Positions 36,489 through 46,191 of a stretch of DNA of 64,000 bases are shown here, piece after piece. This DNA is from Vallitalea pronyensis. Lineage in GTDB: Bacteria > Bacillota > Clostridia > Lachnospirales > Vallitaleaceae. Made by a program: the position numbers and the translations under genes. The stretch is from assembly GCF_018141445.1 (NCBI RefSeq), contig NZ_CP058649.1, forward strand, positions 3,367,001-3,431,000, given 5' to 3'. The notes beneath the pieces are model-generated. The model had not been told where the DNA came from and made no database searches. It saw nothing but the letters and a program-made list of their open reading frames with translations. Each line of letters begins with the position of its first letter. Position 1 is the first letter of the stretch.

Positions 36489-37007
36489 ATGAAAGTATTA
36501 ATGGATGAGAAAGCTATTGGAAGAGCCTTAACGCGTATTGCACACGAAATTATTGAAAAAAATAAAGGTGTTGAAGATGTTGTGATCTTAGGCATCAAAA
36601 CACGAGGCGTACCATTAGCTAATCGAATTGTAAAACGTATAAAGTCCTTTGAGGGAGTAGATGTTCCAGTTGGAACAGTTGATATCACTTTTTATCGTGA
36701 TGACCTTCAAAAAAAATCATTATCGCCTACCATTAACAACCCATTAGATTTTGATGTAGCTGGTAAGACGATTGTATTAGTTGACGATGTCATCTACACA
36801 GGTCGAACATGCCGTGCTGCCATTGATGCCGTGATGGATGCTGGCCGTCCTCAGAAAGTACAATTTGCTTCCCTCATTGATCGAGGCCATAGGGAACTGC
36901 CTCTTATACCTGATTATGTTGGCAAAAATTTACCTACATCAAAAAATGAAGTTGTCCATGTTAAGTTACAAGAGGTAGATGGTGAAGATACTGTTCAAAT
37001 AATTTAA
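36489..37007 (+). CDS. pyrR: Bifunctional pyr operon attenuator / uracil phosphoribosyltransferase PyrR
   Basis: A 172-aa protein that binds pyr leader RNA when UMP is present and also converts uracil plus PRPP to UMP. The PRPP loop is [18 protein letters not shown]. The [17 protein letters not shown] and [15 protein letters not shown] regions are standard PyrR. The start is ATG 36489 after GAGGTG. Upstream in-frame codons run through the terminator and are rejected. It is followed by a uracil permease, giving a uracil uptake-and-salvage unit. Confidence 0.95.
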   Translation: MKVLMDEKAIGRALTRIAHEIIEKNKGVEDVVILGIKTRGVPLANRIVKRIKSFEGVDVPVGTVDITFYRDDLQKKSLSPTINNPLDFDVAGKTIVLVDDVIYTGRTCRAAIDAVMDAGRPQKVQFASLIDRGHRELPLIPDYVGKNLPTSKNEVVHVKLQEVDGEDTVQII

Positions 37008-37088
37008 AGATTTTCTTCTATTACCATAAGCAGCTATGTGTGCTTAATGAAATAAACCATAAAAATGGATGAAGACCAGTAGATAAGG

Positions 37089-37145
37089 CTTCATACACAA
37101 CATATACTGCGCCATGTCATCTCGCACTATATGTTGTATATGAAG
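37089..37145 (+). promoter_or_regulatory. 18-bp hairpin between pyrR and uraA
   Basis: 37089-37106 pairs with 37128-37145 at 17 of 18 positions around a 21-nt loop. No T run follows, so it is not a simple terminator. It may be an RNA-processing or PyrR-responsive element, but it lacks a motif I can identify. Confidence 0.55.
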
Positions 37146-37183
37146 TGGTGTACTGTTCCAGATCCATCATAGGAGGAAGTATC

Positions 37184-38476
37184 ATGGAGAACATATCAAC
37201 AACAAAAAAATATGTCTTAGGTTTACAGCATGTTTTAGCCATGTTTGGTGCAACTGTATTAGTGCCTTTCTTAACAGGTCTTGACCCGGCCATTGCATTA
37301 TTGGCAGCAGGTGTAGGAACCTTACTCTTTCATTTATGTGCCAAAGGCAAAGTACCTGTTTTCTTAGGTTCTAGTTTTGCATTCATCGGTGCCATAGCCT
37401 ATACCCTTAATCCTAACGGGCTAGAGGATATAACCAAAATGCCCCGAGCAGAGTATCTGGACAACTTATCTGTTGTAAAAGGCGGTATTATCGTAGCTGG
37501 TCTTGTGTATGTGGTTATGGCTATTATTATCTATTATGTTGGTGTTGAGAAAGTCAAGAAATTATTCCCACCTATTGTAACAGGACCCATTATTATTGTT
37601 ATCGGACTTCGTCTATGTACCGTTGCAACAAATAACGCATTTTTCCCTATTGTTGATTTTGAAACAGGTGCAAGAGCTTTTGATGGTACCCATACACTTG
37701 TAGCCACACTAGTTGTACTGGTTATGGTGGTTGTATCCATCTTCTCAAAAGGTTTCTTTAAAATGGTACCCATACTTATATCTGTAACCATTGGTTATCT
37801 TATATGTATTCCTCTTGGATTATTAAATACGACAGCCATACAAGAAGCCTCATGGTTTTCATTAGCTGATTCAAATATTACAGATCAAATCTTTGCATTA
37901 CCCTCATTTACCGCATCAGGTATCCTTGCCATAGCACCGATTGCTTTAGTTGTATTCATTGAGCATATTGGTGATATTACAACAAATGGTGCCGTTGTTG
38001 GTAAAGACTTCTTAAAAGACCCTGGTATTCACAGAACCATGTTAGGTGATGGTGTTGCCACGGCTTTTGCTGGACTTGTTGGTGCACCAGCGAATACGAC
38101 CTATAGTGAAAATACAGGTGTACTTGCCGTAACAAAAGTATACGATCCTGCCATCTTAAGAATTGCTGCATGCATTGCAATCTTCCTTAGTATGATTGGT
38201 AAATTTGGTGCTGTTATTCGAACCATTCCAACACCAGTTATGGGTGGTATCAGTATCATTCTCTTTGGTATGATTGCCAGTGTAGGTGTTCGTATCTTAA
38301 TTAATGCTAAGCTTGACTTTGCTCACAGTCGAAACTTAATGATTTCAGCTATTATCCTTGTTGTAGGTATTGGTGTTGAGAGTTTCCCACTTGTGGACAA
38401 TTTAACCATATCTGGACTTGCAATTGCAGCACTAATAGGTGTAATCCTTAATCTTGTCTTACCAAAAGAAATGTAG
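37184..38476 (+). CDS. uraA: Uracil permease
   Basis: A 430-aa NCS2 nucleobase symporter (UraA/PyrP type) with about 14 membrane segments. LGLQHVLAMFGATVLVPFLTGLDP at the N-terminus and VFIEHIGDITTNGAVVGKDF, then GDGVATAFAGLVGAPANTTYSENTG, are diagnostic. The start is ATG 37184, with AGGAGG upstream. It is co-oriented with pyrR, 176 nt apart. A clear terminator follows. Confidence 0.95.
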   Translation: MENISTTKKYVLGLQHVLAMFGATVLVPFLTGLDPAIALLAAGVGTLLFHLCAKGKVPVFLGSSFAFIGAIAYTLNPNGLEDITKMPRAEYLDNLSVVKGGIIVAGLVYVVMAIIIYYVGVEKVKKLFPPIVTGPIIIVIGLRLCTVATNNAFFPIVDFETGARAFDGTHTLVATLVVLVMVVVSIFSKGFFKMVPILISVTIGYLICIPLGLLNTTAIQEASWFSLADSNITDQIFALPSFTASGILAIAPIALVVFIEHIGDITTNGAVVGKDFLKDPGIHRTMLGDGVATAFAGLVGAPANTTYSENTGVLAVTKVYDPAILRIAACIAIFLSMIGKFGAVIRTIPTPVMGGISIILFGMIASVGVRILINAKLDFAHSRNLMISAIILVVGIGVESFPLVDNLTISGLAIAALIGVILNLVLPKEM

Positions 38477-38535
38477 ATGAAGCATATTTTAGTCAATTAA
38501 TGATTAAAAAACAATCAATAATCATAAATATTGTA

Positions 38536-38565
38536 AATAACCCTCATGCATATGGGGGTTATTTT
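38536..38565 (+). terminator. Terminator after uraA
   Basis: AATAACCCTCAT pairs with ATGGGGGTTATT (one T-G) around GCAT, ending in TTTT. Confidence 0.85.
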
Positions 38566-38704
38566 AGATGACTTCTTTTTAGTTAAACAATCCATTTAAT
38601 TTATATGTCATTATGTTATAATAGAATAATAATGTTGCTGACGAACATTAAAATAATAAGATGATGCTATGGAATCCTTGTAGATGGCTGTTAGGGAGGT
38701 TCAC

Positions 38705-39517
38705 ATGAATAGAGAATCCATCATACCCGTGTTGACTGAACATGTAAAAAAACTGCCTTATAAAATCATGATGATGGCAACAGATTGGGCACAAAGAGAT
38801 CTAAAGCGTCCCCATGGGGTAGACTTTTATCTTTTGATGCAATGCCTTTCTGGAGAGGGACATATTATCCATCATAACAAGACAATTAACATAACACCAA
38901 ATGATATCTTTTTATGGACACCTACAGTGCCCCAATATTATTACAATGATGGTGATCAAGATTGGGTGGTAAATTGGATTACTTTTGAAGCAGGGTCAAT
39001 TCCCCTTCCTATTCAGGAGGGTTTTTTTATAACCCATTGTTTTCCTACAAGCCTAGGTTTAACGAGTTTCCATGCCATGAAGCAATTATTAATGGATGAA
39101 TCCATATCAGGTCAAATAAGAGCCTCTTCGGTATTATATGCATTACTCTGTGAAATGAACATTTATGATAATCAGCTGGATGATACGCATCAAGGCTTTG
39201 AACTAGCGGATGTGACTGGTTATATGAAGCAAAACATCAATAAGCATATTACCCTTCAACATCTAAGTCAATTATTCAATGTGTCACAGTCCTATTTATG
39301 TCGACTTTTTAAACGTCAGTTTAGGGTAACACCTATTCAATATTTTATACACTATAAGATGAATACAGCTAAGGCACTGCTTATCTTGAACCCTGATGAG
39401 AAAATATGCAGGATAGCTGAGCTTTGCGGTTATGATGACCCTGTTTATTTTTCAAAAGTATTTAAGAAATATGTACATAAAACGCCCAGTGATTATCGAA
39501 AAAATAACATCATGTAG
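38705..39517 (+). CDS. AraC family regulator of the sulfatase genes
   Basis: A 270-aa AraC regulator. Residues about 15-100 form a cupin-like sensor (HGVDFYLLMQCLSGEGHIIHH; TPNDIFLWTPTVPQYYYND). Residues about 170-268 carry two helix-turn-helix motifs (LSQLFNVSQSYLCRLFKRQF; IAELCGYDDPVYFSKVFKKY). The start is ATG 38705, with GGGAGG upstream. It lies 122 nt before two sulfatase genes in the same direction, so it probably activates them in response to a sulfated glycan fragment. Confidence 0.85.
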   Translation: MNRESIIPVLTEHVKKLPYKIMMMATDWAQRDLKRPHGVDFYLLMQCLSGEGHIIHHNKTINITPNDIFLWTPTVPQYYYNDGDQDWVVNWITFEAGSIPLPIQEGFFITHCFPTSLGLTSFHAMKQLLMDESISGQIRASSVLYALLCEMNIYDNQLDDTHQGFELADVTGYMKQNINKHITLQHLSQLFNVSQSYLCRLFKRQFRVTPIQYFIHYKMNTAKALLILNPDEKICRIAELCGYDDPVYFSKVFKKYVHKTPSDYRKNNIM

Positions 39518-39639
39518 TTCAATATTGTTATATGTTTCTGCCTATTTACGCCATGTTAATATCCTTTTAAGCCATGTATAATGTATAGAAAGCGTAACTG
39601 TTAACGATAGATTTTATGGTGATTAATAGGAGAATAACA

Positions 39640-41643
39640 ATGAATAAGCCCAATATTTTATGGATTTTAGCAGAAGATATGTGCCCTAATTTAGGCTGCT
39701 ATGGCGATGTGGATGCCATAACCCCTCATATTGATGCGTTAGCTGAGGAAGGTATTCGGTATAATCATGTATCCAGTGTAGGACCTGTTTGTTCTGCTGC
39801 ACGTACGACACTTGCATTAGGTATGTATCCATCCACTGTTGGCACAGGCAACCATAGAAGTCATGTTGCATTGCCTGACCACATAAAAATTTTTTCAGAG
39901 TACTTACAAGAAGCAGGTTATTATACAGCCATTAATAAGACAGACTATAATTTTCAAGTACAGTATGATGGCCCATACATAAAAGGATGGAATACGACCA
40001 TTGATGTGGATTATGGTGGGGATAGTGAAGCCATTGCAAATGTTCTTGCAGATACATGGCAAAAAAGAAAAGATAACCAGCCCTTTTTCTTTATGCACAC
40101 TTTTGCCATTACCCATCAATCCAAATACGGTTATCCAAGTACACCAGAGGAACACCGAAAAAACATCATCCCTAGAATCAAGCCTGAAGAGTATCGGGAT
40201 AGAGACACGTTACATATCCCATCGTATCACCCTGATAACAAGGAAACAAGAGAAATATGGGGCCAATATCATGAAACCATTACCACCATGGACCGTATGG
40301 TGGGTGAGACCTTGGATAAATTAAAAGAAGATGGCTTATATGAAGATACCATTATTTTCTTTTTTGGTGATAACGGTATGGGAATTCCAAGTGGTAAATT
40401 TAACATGTGGCGTGAAGGAACAAGTGTACCCCTTGTCATTCGAGTACCTGAAAAATATCAACACCTTATTGAAGATTATGTACCAGGCAGTGTTGAAACG
40501 GGTGCTGTTAGTTTTGCAGATTTTGCACCTACCGCACTGGAGCTTGCAGGTGTGAGTGTTCCCGAATATATGCAGGGAAAGAACTTTCTAAATAAAACGG
40601 AGACAAAGGCATGTACTTTTTCATATCGAAATCGTATTGACAGCAGTTGTGAACTGGTACGTTCTGTATGTGATGCGCAATTTTTGTATATTCGAAACTT
40701 CTATCCTCAGAAGGGTTGGCGGTATTCACCGTACATTGCCATTAGTTCACCTTATTTTATGACGCAATGGGAAGCTAATGTCAAAAAAGAATACCATGGT
40801 GACAGCCCTGTTAACCGTAAGAACTGCTTCTTTATGCCAAGGAAGCCTATTGAAGAGCTGTATGATTTAAAGAATGATCCTGACCAAATGTATAATCTAG
40901 CCCATGACCCTGCGTATCAAGAAAAATGCTTAGCTATGCGTACGCAATTAAAAGAGTGGATGCTATCTGTTCGAGATGGGGGATTGATTCCTGAACAAGA
41001 ACTTAAAAAATTATCCAAGGAAGCCACGGCGTATGATGTTATTCAAAATGAAGTGTTATACCCCATGGAAAAAGTATTGAACGTATGTGATACCATGTTA
41101 GATCATCAAAAGACAACGACAGAATTGCTCAAATCATTAGCAGATGATCACGCAGTGGTGAGGTATTGGGCGGTTCAAGCCATCTATGAAAAAGGTACAT
41201 TCAACCAAGAAGTTCTGGAACAGTTATTGTTAGCGTTAAAAGATAACAGTGAGATGGTTCAGTTAGCCGCAGCTGAAACATTGATTTACGCCACATCTCA
41301 ACTGGAATATACAACACAAGCAAAAGCGGTCATCATCAAGTGCCTTACATGTGATGACGATGTGTTATTACCACTGGAAGCATTGGACTGTTTGGATAGA
41401 GTGGGGGATAAATTAGTGGATTTAATACCTTATACCAAACATTTGATTCATGAGGCTGAGATAACAAAGGAAAAGGAAATGACGCGCTATAAACAAGCCG
41501 TCCTTAGTAGTTCCAAGTATGTTGCTGAAAAAATGGGGGTTCCCCACGACTACGCAGGGCTGAATGATAAAACAATACCTAGACTAATCGAAATCAGGGC
41601 ATTACGTAAAGCCAATGCCCTTGATGATTTAAGAATAATGTAA
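39640..41643 (+). CDS. Cys-type sulfatase with C-terminal HEAT-like repeats
   Basis: A 667-aa type I sulfatase. C51 in VCSAARTTLALG is the residue converted to formylglycine, with the usual C-x-A-x-R context. Metal ligands are expected in AEDMCPN and in FFFGDNGMG. It has no signal peptide, so it appears cytoplasmic and acts on imported saccharides. After the catalytic domain (to about residue 470), residues about 490-620 look like HEAT-type helical repeats (DDHAVVRYWAVQAIYE; DNSEMVQLAAAETLIY), as in heparan N-sulfatase-like bacterial enzymes. A Cys-type enzyme needs anSME, which is not in the window. It is 14 nt upstream of a second sulfatase. Confidence 0.87.
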   Translation: MNKPNILWILAEDMCPNLGCYGDVDAITPHIDALAEEGIRYNHVSSVGPVCSAARTTLALGMYPSTVGTGNHRSHVALPDHIKIFSEYLQEAGYYTAINKTDYNFQVQYDGPYIKGWNTTIDVDYGGDSEAIANVLADTWQKRKDNQPFFFMHTFAITHQSKYGYPSTPEEHRKNIIPRIKPEEYRDRDTLHIPSYHPDNKETREIWGQYHETITTMDRMVGETLDKLKEDGLYEDTIIFFFGDNGMGIPSGKFNMWREGTSVPLVIRVPEKYQHLIEDYVPGSVETGAVSFADFAPTALELAGVSVPEYMQGKNFLNKTETKACTFSYRNRIDSSCELVRSVCDAQFLYIRNFYPQKGWRYSPYIAISSPYFMTQWEANVKKEYHGDSPVNRKNCFFMPRKPIEELYDLKNDPDQMYNLAHDPAYQEKCLAMRTQLKEWMLSVRDGGLIPEQELKKLSKEATAYDVIQNEVLYPMEKVLNVCDTMLDHQKTTTELLKSLADDHAVVRYWAVQAIYEKGTFNQEVLEQLLLALKDNSEMVQLAAAETLIYATSQLEYTTQAKAVIIKCLTCDDDVLLPLEALDCLDRVGDKLVDLIPYTKHLIHEAEITKEKEMTRYKQAVLSSSKYVAEKMGVPHDYAGLNDKTIPRLIEIRALRKANALDDLRIM

Positions 41644-41657
41644 AAAGGAGGGCTATC

Positions 41658-43166
41658 ATGAAAAGACATGTGATGGTTATTCTATGTGATCAGCTTAGAA
41701 AAGATTTTTTGCCTATTTACGGGTGTCAAGGCATTGATACACCCCATATTAATGCCCTTGCTGATAATGGGGTTGTATTTGATCATTGTATTACACAATC
41801 CACTGTTTGTGCGCCAGCAAGGGCTACGATGATGACAGGACGCTATGTCAGTGATCATCAAGTGTGGACCAATGACGTTCCCTTTCGAGAGGGCCTAGAG
41901 TATATCCCTCAACGGATGCATGAAGAAGGGTATGTTACCGGTGCTTTTGGAAAGCTTCACCATACACCAGGACGGGATGTAAAAGGATTTTCGGTTGCGA
42001 AATTAATGGAAGAAAATCGATTAAAAGATGAAGATGACTATTATAAGTATTTAAAGACCAAATATACAGATGTGCGTTCGGTGTTTCATGTGGATAGAGA
42101 AAATAGGACATTTACATTACCTGAAGAAGATTATTACGAAGCATTTATTGCTAACGAAGCCATGACATTTATGAAGGATAATAAGCATAAACCCACCTTT
42201 AGCTGGGTATCTTTTCAAGGTCCTCATGGACCCTATGATCCACCTGAGAAGTGGCATGGTAAAGTCAAGCGGGAATTATTAAAAAAACCCATTGTTCGCC
42301 TTAAAGATGATTTAAGTGAAACGTCAAAATACCGAAGTGTCTTAAGGAATATTAGTCCAGATATGGAAGTTATCATGGATACACGAGAAGCCTATGCTGA
42401 GATGATTATGGAAATCGACCATCAGATTGGTAGAATTTTGACTTGTTTAAAACAAGAAGGTCTGTATGATCATACAACCATTATCTTTAGTGCGGACCAT
42501 GGTAATATGCTAGGTGATATGAATATAGGTGAAAAAGGACCTTTTTTATATGAACCTCAACTAGGCATTCCTATGATTATATCTAACCATCCGTCAATTG
42601 ATAAAGGCGTAAGATCGGATTTATTGGTGGGGAATATTGATATACCAGGAACTGTATTGGATATAGCAGGGGTTAATCGCAGTATTGGGTATTCAAAATC
42701 CATCTTAAAAATGCTAAAAGGTGAAGAGGTAAGACACGTTAATTATAGTGAGTTTTGTGATAGCATTAGGACGGTAGAGAACGAGAAATATCGGTATTGC
42801 TATTATCCTTTTGAAAATTATGCTGAATTATACGACCGTGAAAACGATCCAGATGAAATTAATAATTTGGCTGGAAGAAATGATTTGCTAGATGTTGAAA
42901 ACATGTTCTTAAAAGAAATCATTGATTTTATGTTAATTGGAAAAGGTCCTCAAATAGAAGCTCATGATTTGGTACCTTCTAAGAAAGCTGGTATTGAAAG
43001 TAAATATACGGCGTTCTTGGATACGTTTAAGGTTGTCTTTCCGCTACCAACAAAAGAAAAATACCGCCGACTACAGGAAGCAGGTTTGGATGCGGACTAT
43101 AATGCTTTTTGTCAAGAATGTGATATTATGGCAAGTTATGGGAAGTATTGGGAAGATAATGAGTAA
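41658..43166 (+). CDS. Cys-type sulfatase
   Basis: A 502-aa type I sulfatase with maturation site C51 in VCAPARATMMTGR. Its opening HVMVILCDQLRKDFLPIYG is of the arylsulfatase class. IIFSADHGNMLGD carries metal-site residues. There is no signal peptide. AAAGGAGG precedes the ATG, and it is clearly in an operon with the upstream sulfatase. The two have different catalytic contexts (CSAAR versus CAPAR), suggesting different sulfate positions on the same glycan. The exact substrate is unknown. Confidence 0.9.
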   Translation: MKRHVMVILCDQLRKDFLPIYGCQGIDTPHINALADNGVVFDHCITQSTVCAPARATMMTGRYVSDHQVWTNDVPFREGLEYIPQRMHEEGYVTGAFGKLHHTPGRDVKGFSVAKLMEENRLKDEDDYYKYLKTKYTDVRSVFHVDRENRTFTLPEEDYYEAFIANEAMTFMKDNKHKPTFSWVSFQGPHGPYDPPEKWHGKVKRELLKKPIVRLKDDLSETSKYRSVLRNISPDMEVIMDTREAYAEMIMEIDHQIGRILTCLKQEGLYDHTTIIFSADHGNMLGDMNIGEKGPFLYEPQLGIPMIISNHPSIDKGVRSDLLVGNIDIPGTVLDIAGVNRSIGYSKSILKMLKGEEVRHVNYSEFCDSIRTVENEKYRYCYYPFENYAELYDRENDPDEINNLAGRNDLLDVENMFLKEIIDFMLIGKGPQIEAHDLVPSKKAGIESKYTAFLDTFKVVFPLPTKEKYRRLQEAGLDADYNAFCQECDIMASYGKYWEDNE

Positions 43167-43384
43167 ACAACCTATGATGAGGTTAGTTTTATTGAAATGA
43201 ATGCAAATAGATGGTTTTACAATAAAGCGTTAAGATAAAAACGGCAAGGGTCTTACTGGTTATATTTACATTCCCAACACGGAAGTAAAGTATGATAAGA
43301 TGTGTATTGATGATAGCGTCATTAGACAATATAGCCACTCATTAAATACACCATTAACCATAAGAAAGGAGCCCCTTGCTTGTT

Positions 43385-44986
43385 ATGAAAAAAGTTTTTG
43401 CACTTATAGTAACATTACTGATTATAATCAGTACAATACCCGTGGACCTTGTTTATGCCACTTACAACATGACCTATCTTTATTTCGGTAGTTCCAGTAC
43501 ATATTTAAGTTATGTTAACCAAACGAATAATGCTTTACAAACCGTATCCCCTAATTACATTGATGTGAATGTAAATGGTCAGCTTGTGACCAAAGATATT
43601 GATGAAGATTTCATTAAGAGTATTCACGATAAAGGCATGACCATTGTGCCCTTCCTTAGCAACCATTGGAATAAAACAGCAGGTAAAAAAATGCTTGAAA
43701 ATAGAGTGGCAAGTGCTACCCAACTGGCAAATCTTGTACATGCCTATAATTTTGATGGTATTCATATCGATATTGAAGGTCTTAATGAAGAAAGTCGAGA
43801 TGCTTTCAGTGATTTTGTACGACTTGTACGTCAAAGAGTGCCAGCAGGAAAAGAAGTATCGGTAGCTGTAGCAGCTAATCCATATGGATCAAATAAGGGA
43901 TGGCAAGGCATGTATGATTATCGCGAACTTGCAAAATACAGTGATTATCTTATGATTATGGCTTATGATGAAAGCTGGTTAGGCAGTAAGCCAGGTCCTG
44001 TGTCCAGTAAAAATTTTATGGAGAATGCCATTAAATACCCTCTAGGTTTAGGTATTTCACCAAGTAAAATTGTGCTAGGTATACCTTTCTATGGGCGCAT
44101 ATGGAAGGTAAGTAACAATTGGGAGAGTATGACATCCTCTATCCAGGGAAGAGGCATATCACTGGATAATATTGGGACCCTATTGGACTATTATGATGCA
44201 GATGTCACGTATGACCGGGAAAAGAACAGTATGCGAGGTCGTTTTTGTGTAAGTAAAACCCATAAGAAACTTAATCTCTACAGTTGGGGTGTGCCTTTAG
44301 AAGAAGGAAATTATGAAATATGGTTTGAAAATGATGAAACCATAAAAGAACGTATTAAGATCGCTAATAAATATGGTTTAAAAGGTACAGGGAGCTGGAG
44401 TTTAGGTCAAGAAGATACAACAATCTGGCAGAACTATGATGACTGGTTAAAAGGTCATTATTTCAAAGATATTAACGGTCATTGGGCTGAAAATGATATA
44501 CTTCATATTTATCAAAAAGATTGGATGCTAGGCATCAACAGTACACAATTTGGTCCAGATGTGAGTTTAACACGTGCTGAAGCCGCTTTTTCACTGGTTC
44601 GAGCATTAGGTTTAGATATGGTTAATTCTTCTTATTTTAAGGATGTATCATCCAATCATTGGGCAAAGCGTGCTATTGAAACCGCTTATGCAAATGGTCT
44701 TATTCATGGTAAAGGTAATTATCAATATGCACCCGATGAGAAGATTACACGGGAGCAAATGTCACAACTCCTTTATAATTATTTAAAATCACAATTCAGT
44801 CAACCAACAAAAGTTAATGGATTTTGTGATATGAAACAATCAGATTGGGCATATACAGCTGTTCATACCATGAATTACCATGGTATCTTAAAGGGATTTG
44901 GGGATAATACATTTCGACCACGTGAAAACATAACAAGAGGTCAGATGGCAAGTTTATTTGTTCGCATTTCCAGCTACATTCAATAG
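43385..44986 (+). CDS. SLH-anchored family 18 glycoside hydrolase
   Basis: An exported 533-aa surface enzyme. A signal peptide spans residues 1-25. A GH18 domain covers about 28-355 with catalytic motif DGIHIDIE (124-131, acid E131). Three SLH domains cover about 360-530 (YFKDINGHWAENDI, YFKDVSSNHWAKRAI, FCDMKQSDWAYTAV) and anchor it to the cell wall. It resembles SleL/YaaH-type spore or cell-wall N-acetylglucosaminidases and chitinases. Start choice is uncertain: AAAGGAG is 13 nt from ATG 43385 but only 4 nt from TTG 43376. It follows the sulfatases, so a role in amino-sugar glycan use is possible. Confidence 0.87.
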   Translation: MKKVFALIVTLLIIISTIPVDLVYATYNMTYLYFGSSSTYLSYVNQTNNALQTVSPNYIDVNVNGQLVTKDIDEDFIKSIHDKGMTIVPFLSNHWNKTAGKKMLENRVASATQLANLVHAYNFDGIHIDIEGLNEESRDAFSDFVRLVRQRVPAGKEVSVAVAANPYGSNKGWQGMYDYRELAKYSDYLMIMAYDESWLGSKPGPVSSKNFMENAIKYPLGLGISPSKIVLGIPFYGRIWKVSNNWESMTSSIQGRGISLDNIGTLLDYYDADVTYDREKNSMRGRFCVSKTHKKLNLYSWGVPLEEGNYEIWFENDETIKERIKIANKYGLKGTGSWSLGQEDTTIWQNYDDWLKGHYFKDINGHWAENDILHIYQKDWMLGINSTQFGPDVSLTRAEAAFSLVRALGLDMVNSSYFKDVSSNHWAKRAIETAYANGLIHGKGNYQYAPDEKITREQMSQLLYNYLKSQFSQPTKVNGFCDMKQSDWAYTAVHTMNYHGILKGFGDNTFRPRENITRGQMASLFVRISSYIQ

Positions 44987-45059
44987 AATATAGGTAGGTT
45001 TGTGCCTATTTCTGTTTAACGTATTATTAACACATTAAATAAAATAATGAATTTAACAT

Positions 45060-45130
45060 ATTCTTCTTACACCATGTAAAGTTATTGTTGTAAAGGACTT
45101 TTATAACTTTATGGTGTAAGAAGAATTTTT
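45060..45130 (+). terminator. Long hairpin between the GH18 gene and pyrB
   Basis: 45060-45085 pairs with 45103-45126 along 24 bp with one 2-nt bulge, followed by TTTTAT. It ends the GH18 transcript or attenuates the pyrB-like genes. A TATAAT (45132-45137) lies immediately after it. Confidence 0.75.
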
Positions 45131-45258
45131 ATATAATGATAAGTATTATATGTGTGTAAACTAGAGTGTGTATGCCAGTCGAATAAGTGTTTCCTATTGA
45201 TTTAATAAGTAGACTGACATATAATAGACTTTATCAGAAATGCATGGAGGTATCGAAC

Positions 45259-46191
45259 ATGTTATTTAATCGTAAACATTTTTTAGATTTGAAGAGCTTA
45301 TCGTGTGATGAGATTTATTATATACTGAATTCAGCACAAAAAATGAAATGCACATTGGCTTCTAAGAAATATAACACGACGCCTTTTCTAAAGGGAAAAA
45401 CCGTCGCTACACTTTTCTATGAAGAACACTCTCGTTCAAAGCTATCCTTTGAATTGGCTGCTCAGAATCTAAGTGCAAAAGTTATTCATTTGACCACGTC
45501 CAAAGAATTCACTCGAGGTGAATCCTTAAAAGATTTAGGGCGTTCAGTTGATCAGATGGGTGCTGATTTTATTGTTATTCGCCATCCCATGTCAGGAGGT
45601 CCTCATTATCTGACCAAGTATGTGCAGGCATCCATTATTAATGCAGGTGATGGACGTAACGAAAACCCAAGCCAATCTTTAGTCGATCTGCTCTCTGTAT
45701 ACGAGCAAAAGAATCATTTCGAGGGCTTAAAAGTCGCTATCATAGGCGATATCATGCATAATCGGGTGGCTAGGAGCAATATATGGGGATTAACAAAACT
45801 TGGTGCAAAAGTAGCCATAGCTGGTCCGCCTACATTATTGCCAAGTAAGATTGGTAATTTTGTTGAGGTGCATAATACCATTACAGAAGCCATTATTGAT
45901 GCTGATGTAATCATGACCTTAAAGATACAGAGCGAGCGCCAAGAAGCGAATCTCTTGCCTTCTATTAATGAATACATGCGATTATTCAAATTAGATAATA
46001 ATCGATTAAAATATGCAAAAGATGATGTTATTGTTATGCATCCAGGTCCCATTAATCGTGGTATTGAGATTTCATCAGAAGTTATTGACGGTGATAAGTC
46101 CGTCATTAACATGCAGCAAATGAATGGTGTAGCCGTTCGGATGGCATTATTTCACTTATTATCAAAAGGTGGGTTGAACTACGATGTATAA
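45259..46191 (+). CDS. pyrB: Aspartate carbamoyltransferase-like protein with altered carbamoyl-phosphate site
   Basis: A 310-aa protein with the fold of the catalytic ATCase chain, which joins carbamoyl phosphate to aspartate. Conserved parts include IRHP, INAGDG, GDIMHNRVARSN and MHPGPINRGIEI. Several ligand residues differ. STRT is H57-S58-R59-S60, the Lys84 position (E. coli numbering) is R86 in FTRGES, His134 is N136 in GRNENPSQ, and Arg229 is K222 in LKIQSER. Arg105 and Gln231 equivalents are kept. It may use another substrate or have low activity. It overlaps the pyrC-like gene by 8 nt. GGAGG precedes the ATG. No pyrI is present. Confidence 0.8.
   Translation: MLFNRKHFLDLKSLSCDEIYYILNSAQKMKCTLASKKYNTTPFLKGKTVATLFYEEHSRSKLSFELAAQNLSAKVIHLTTSKEFTRGESLKDLGRSVDQMGADFIVIRHPMSGGPHYLTKYVQASIINAGDGRNENPSQSLVDLLSVYEQKNHFEGLKVAIIGDIMHNRVARSNIWGLTKLGAKVAIAGPPTLLPSKIGNFVEVHNTITEAIIDADVIMTLKIQSERQEANLLPSINEYMRLFKLDNNRLKYAKDDVIVMHPGPINRGIEISSEVIDGDKSVINMQQMNGVAVRMALFHLLSKGGLNYDV

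Noticed and set aside
40001..40555. Extra plus-strand frames inside the first sulfatase gene
   Set aside because: They overlap a continuous sulfatase frame in another phase and show no motifs of their own.
43300..43491. Small plus-strand frame before the GH18 gene
   Set aside because: It has no ribosome binding site, and its 3' half overlaps the signal peptide coding region in another phase.
45714..46112. 132-codon minus-strand frame inside the pyrB-like gene
   Set aside because: The plus strand encodes an intact ATCase fold with a ribosome site. The antisense frame has neither.
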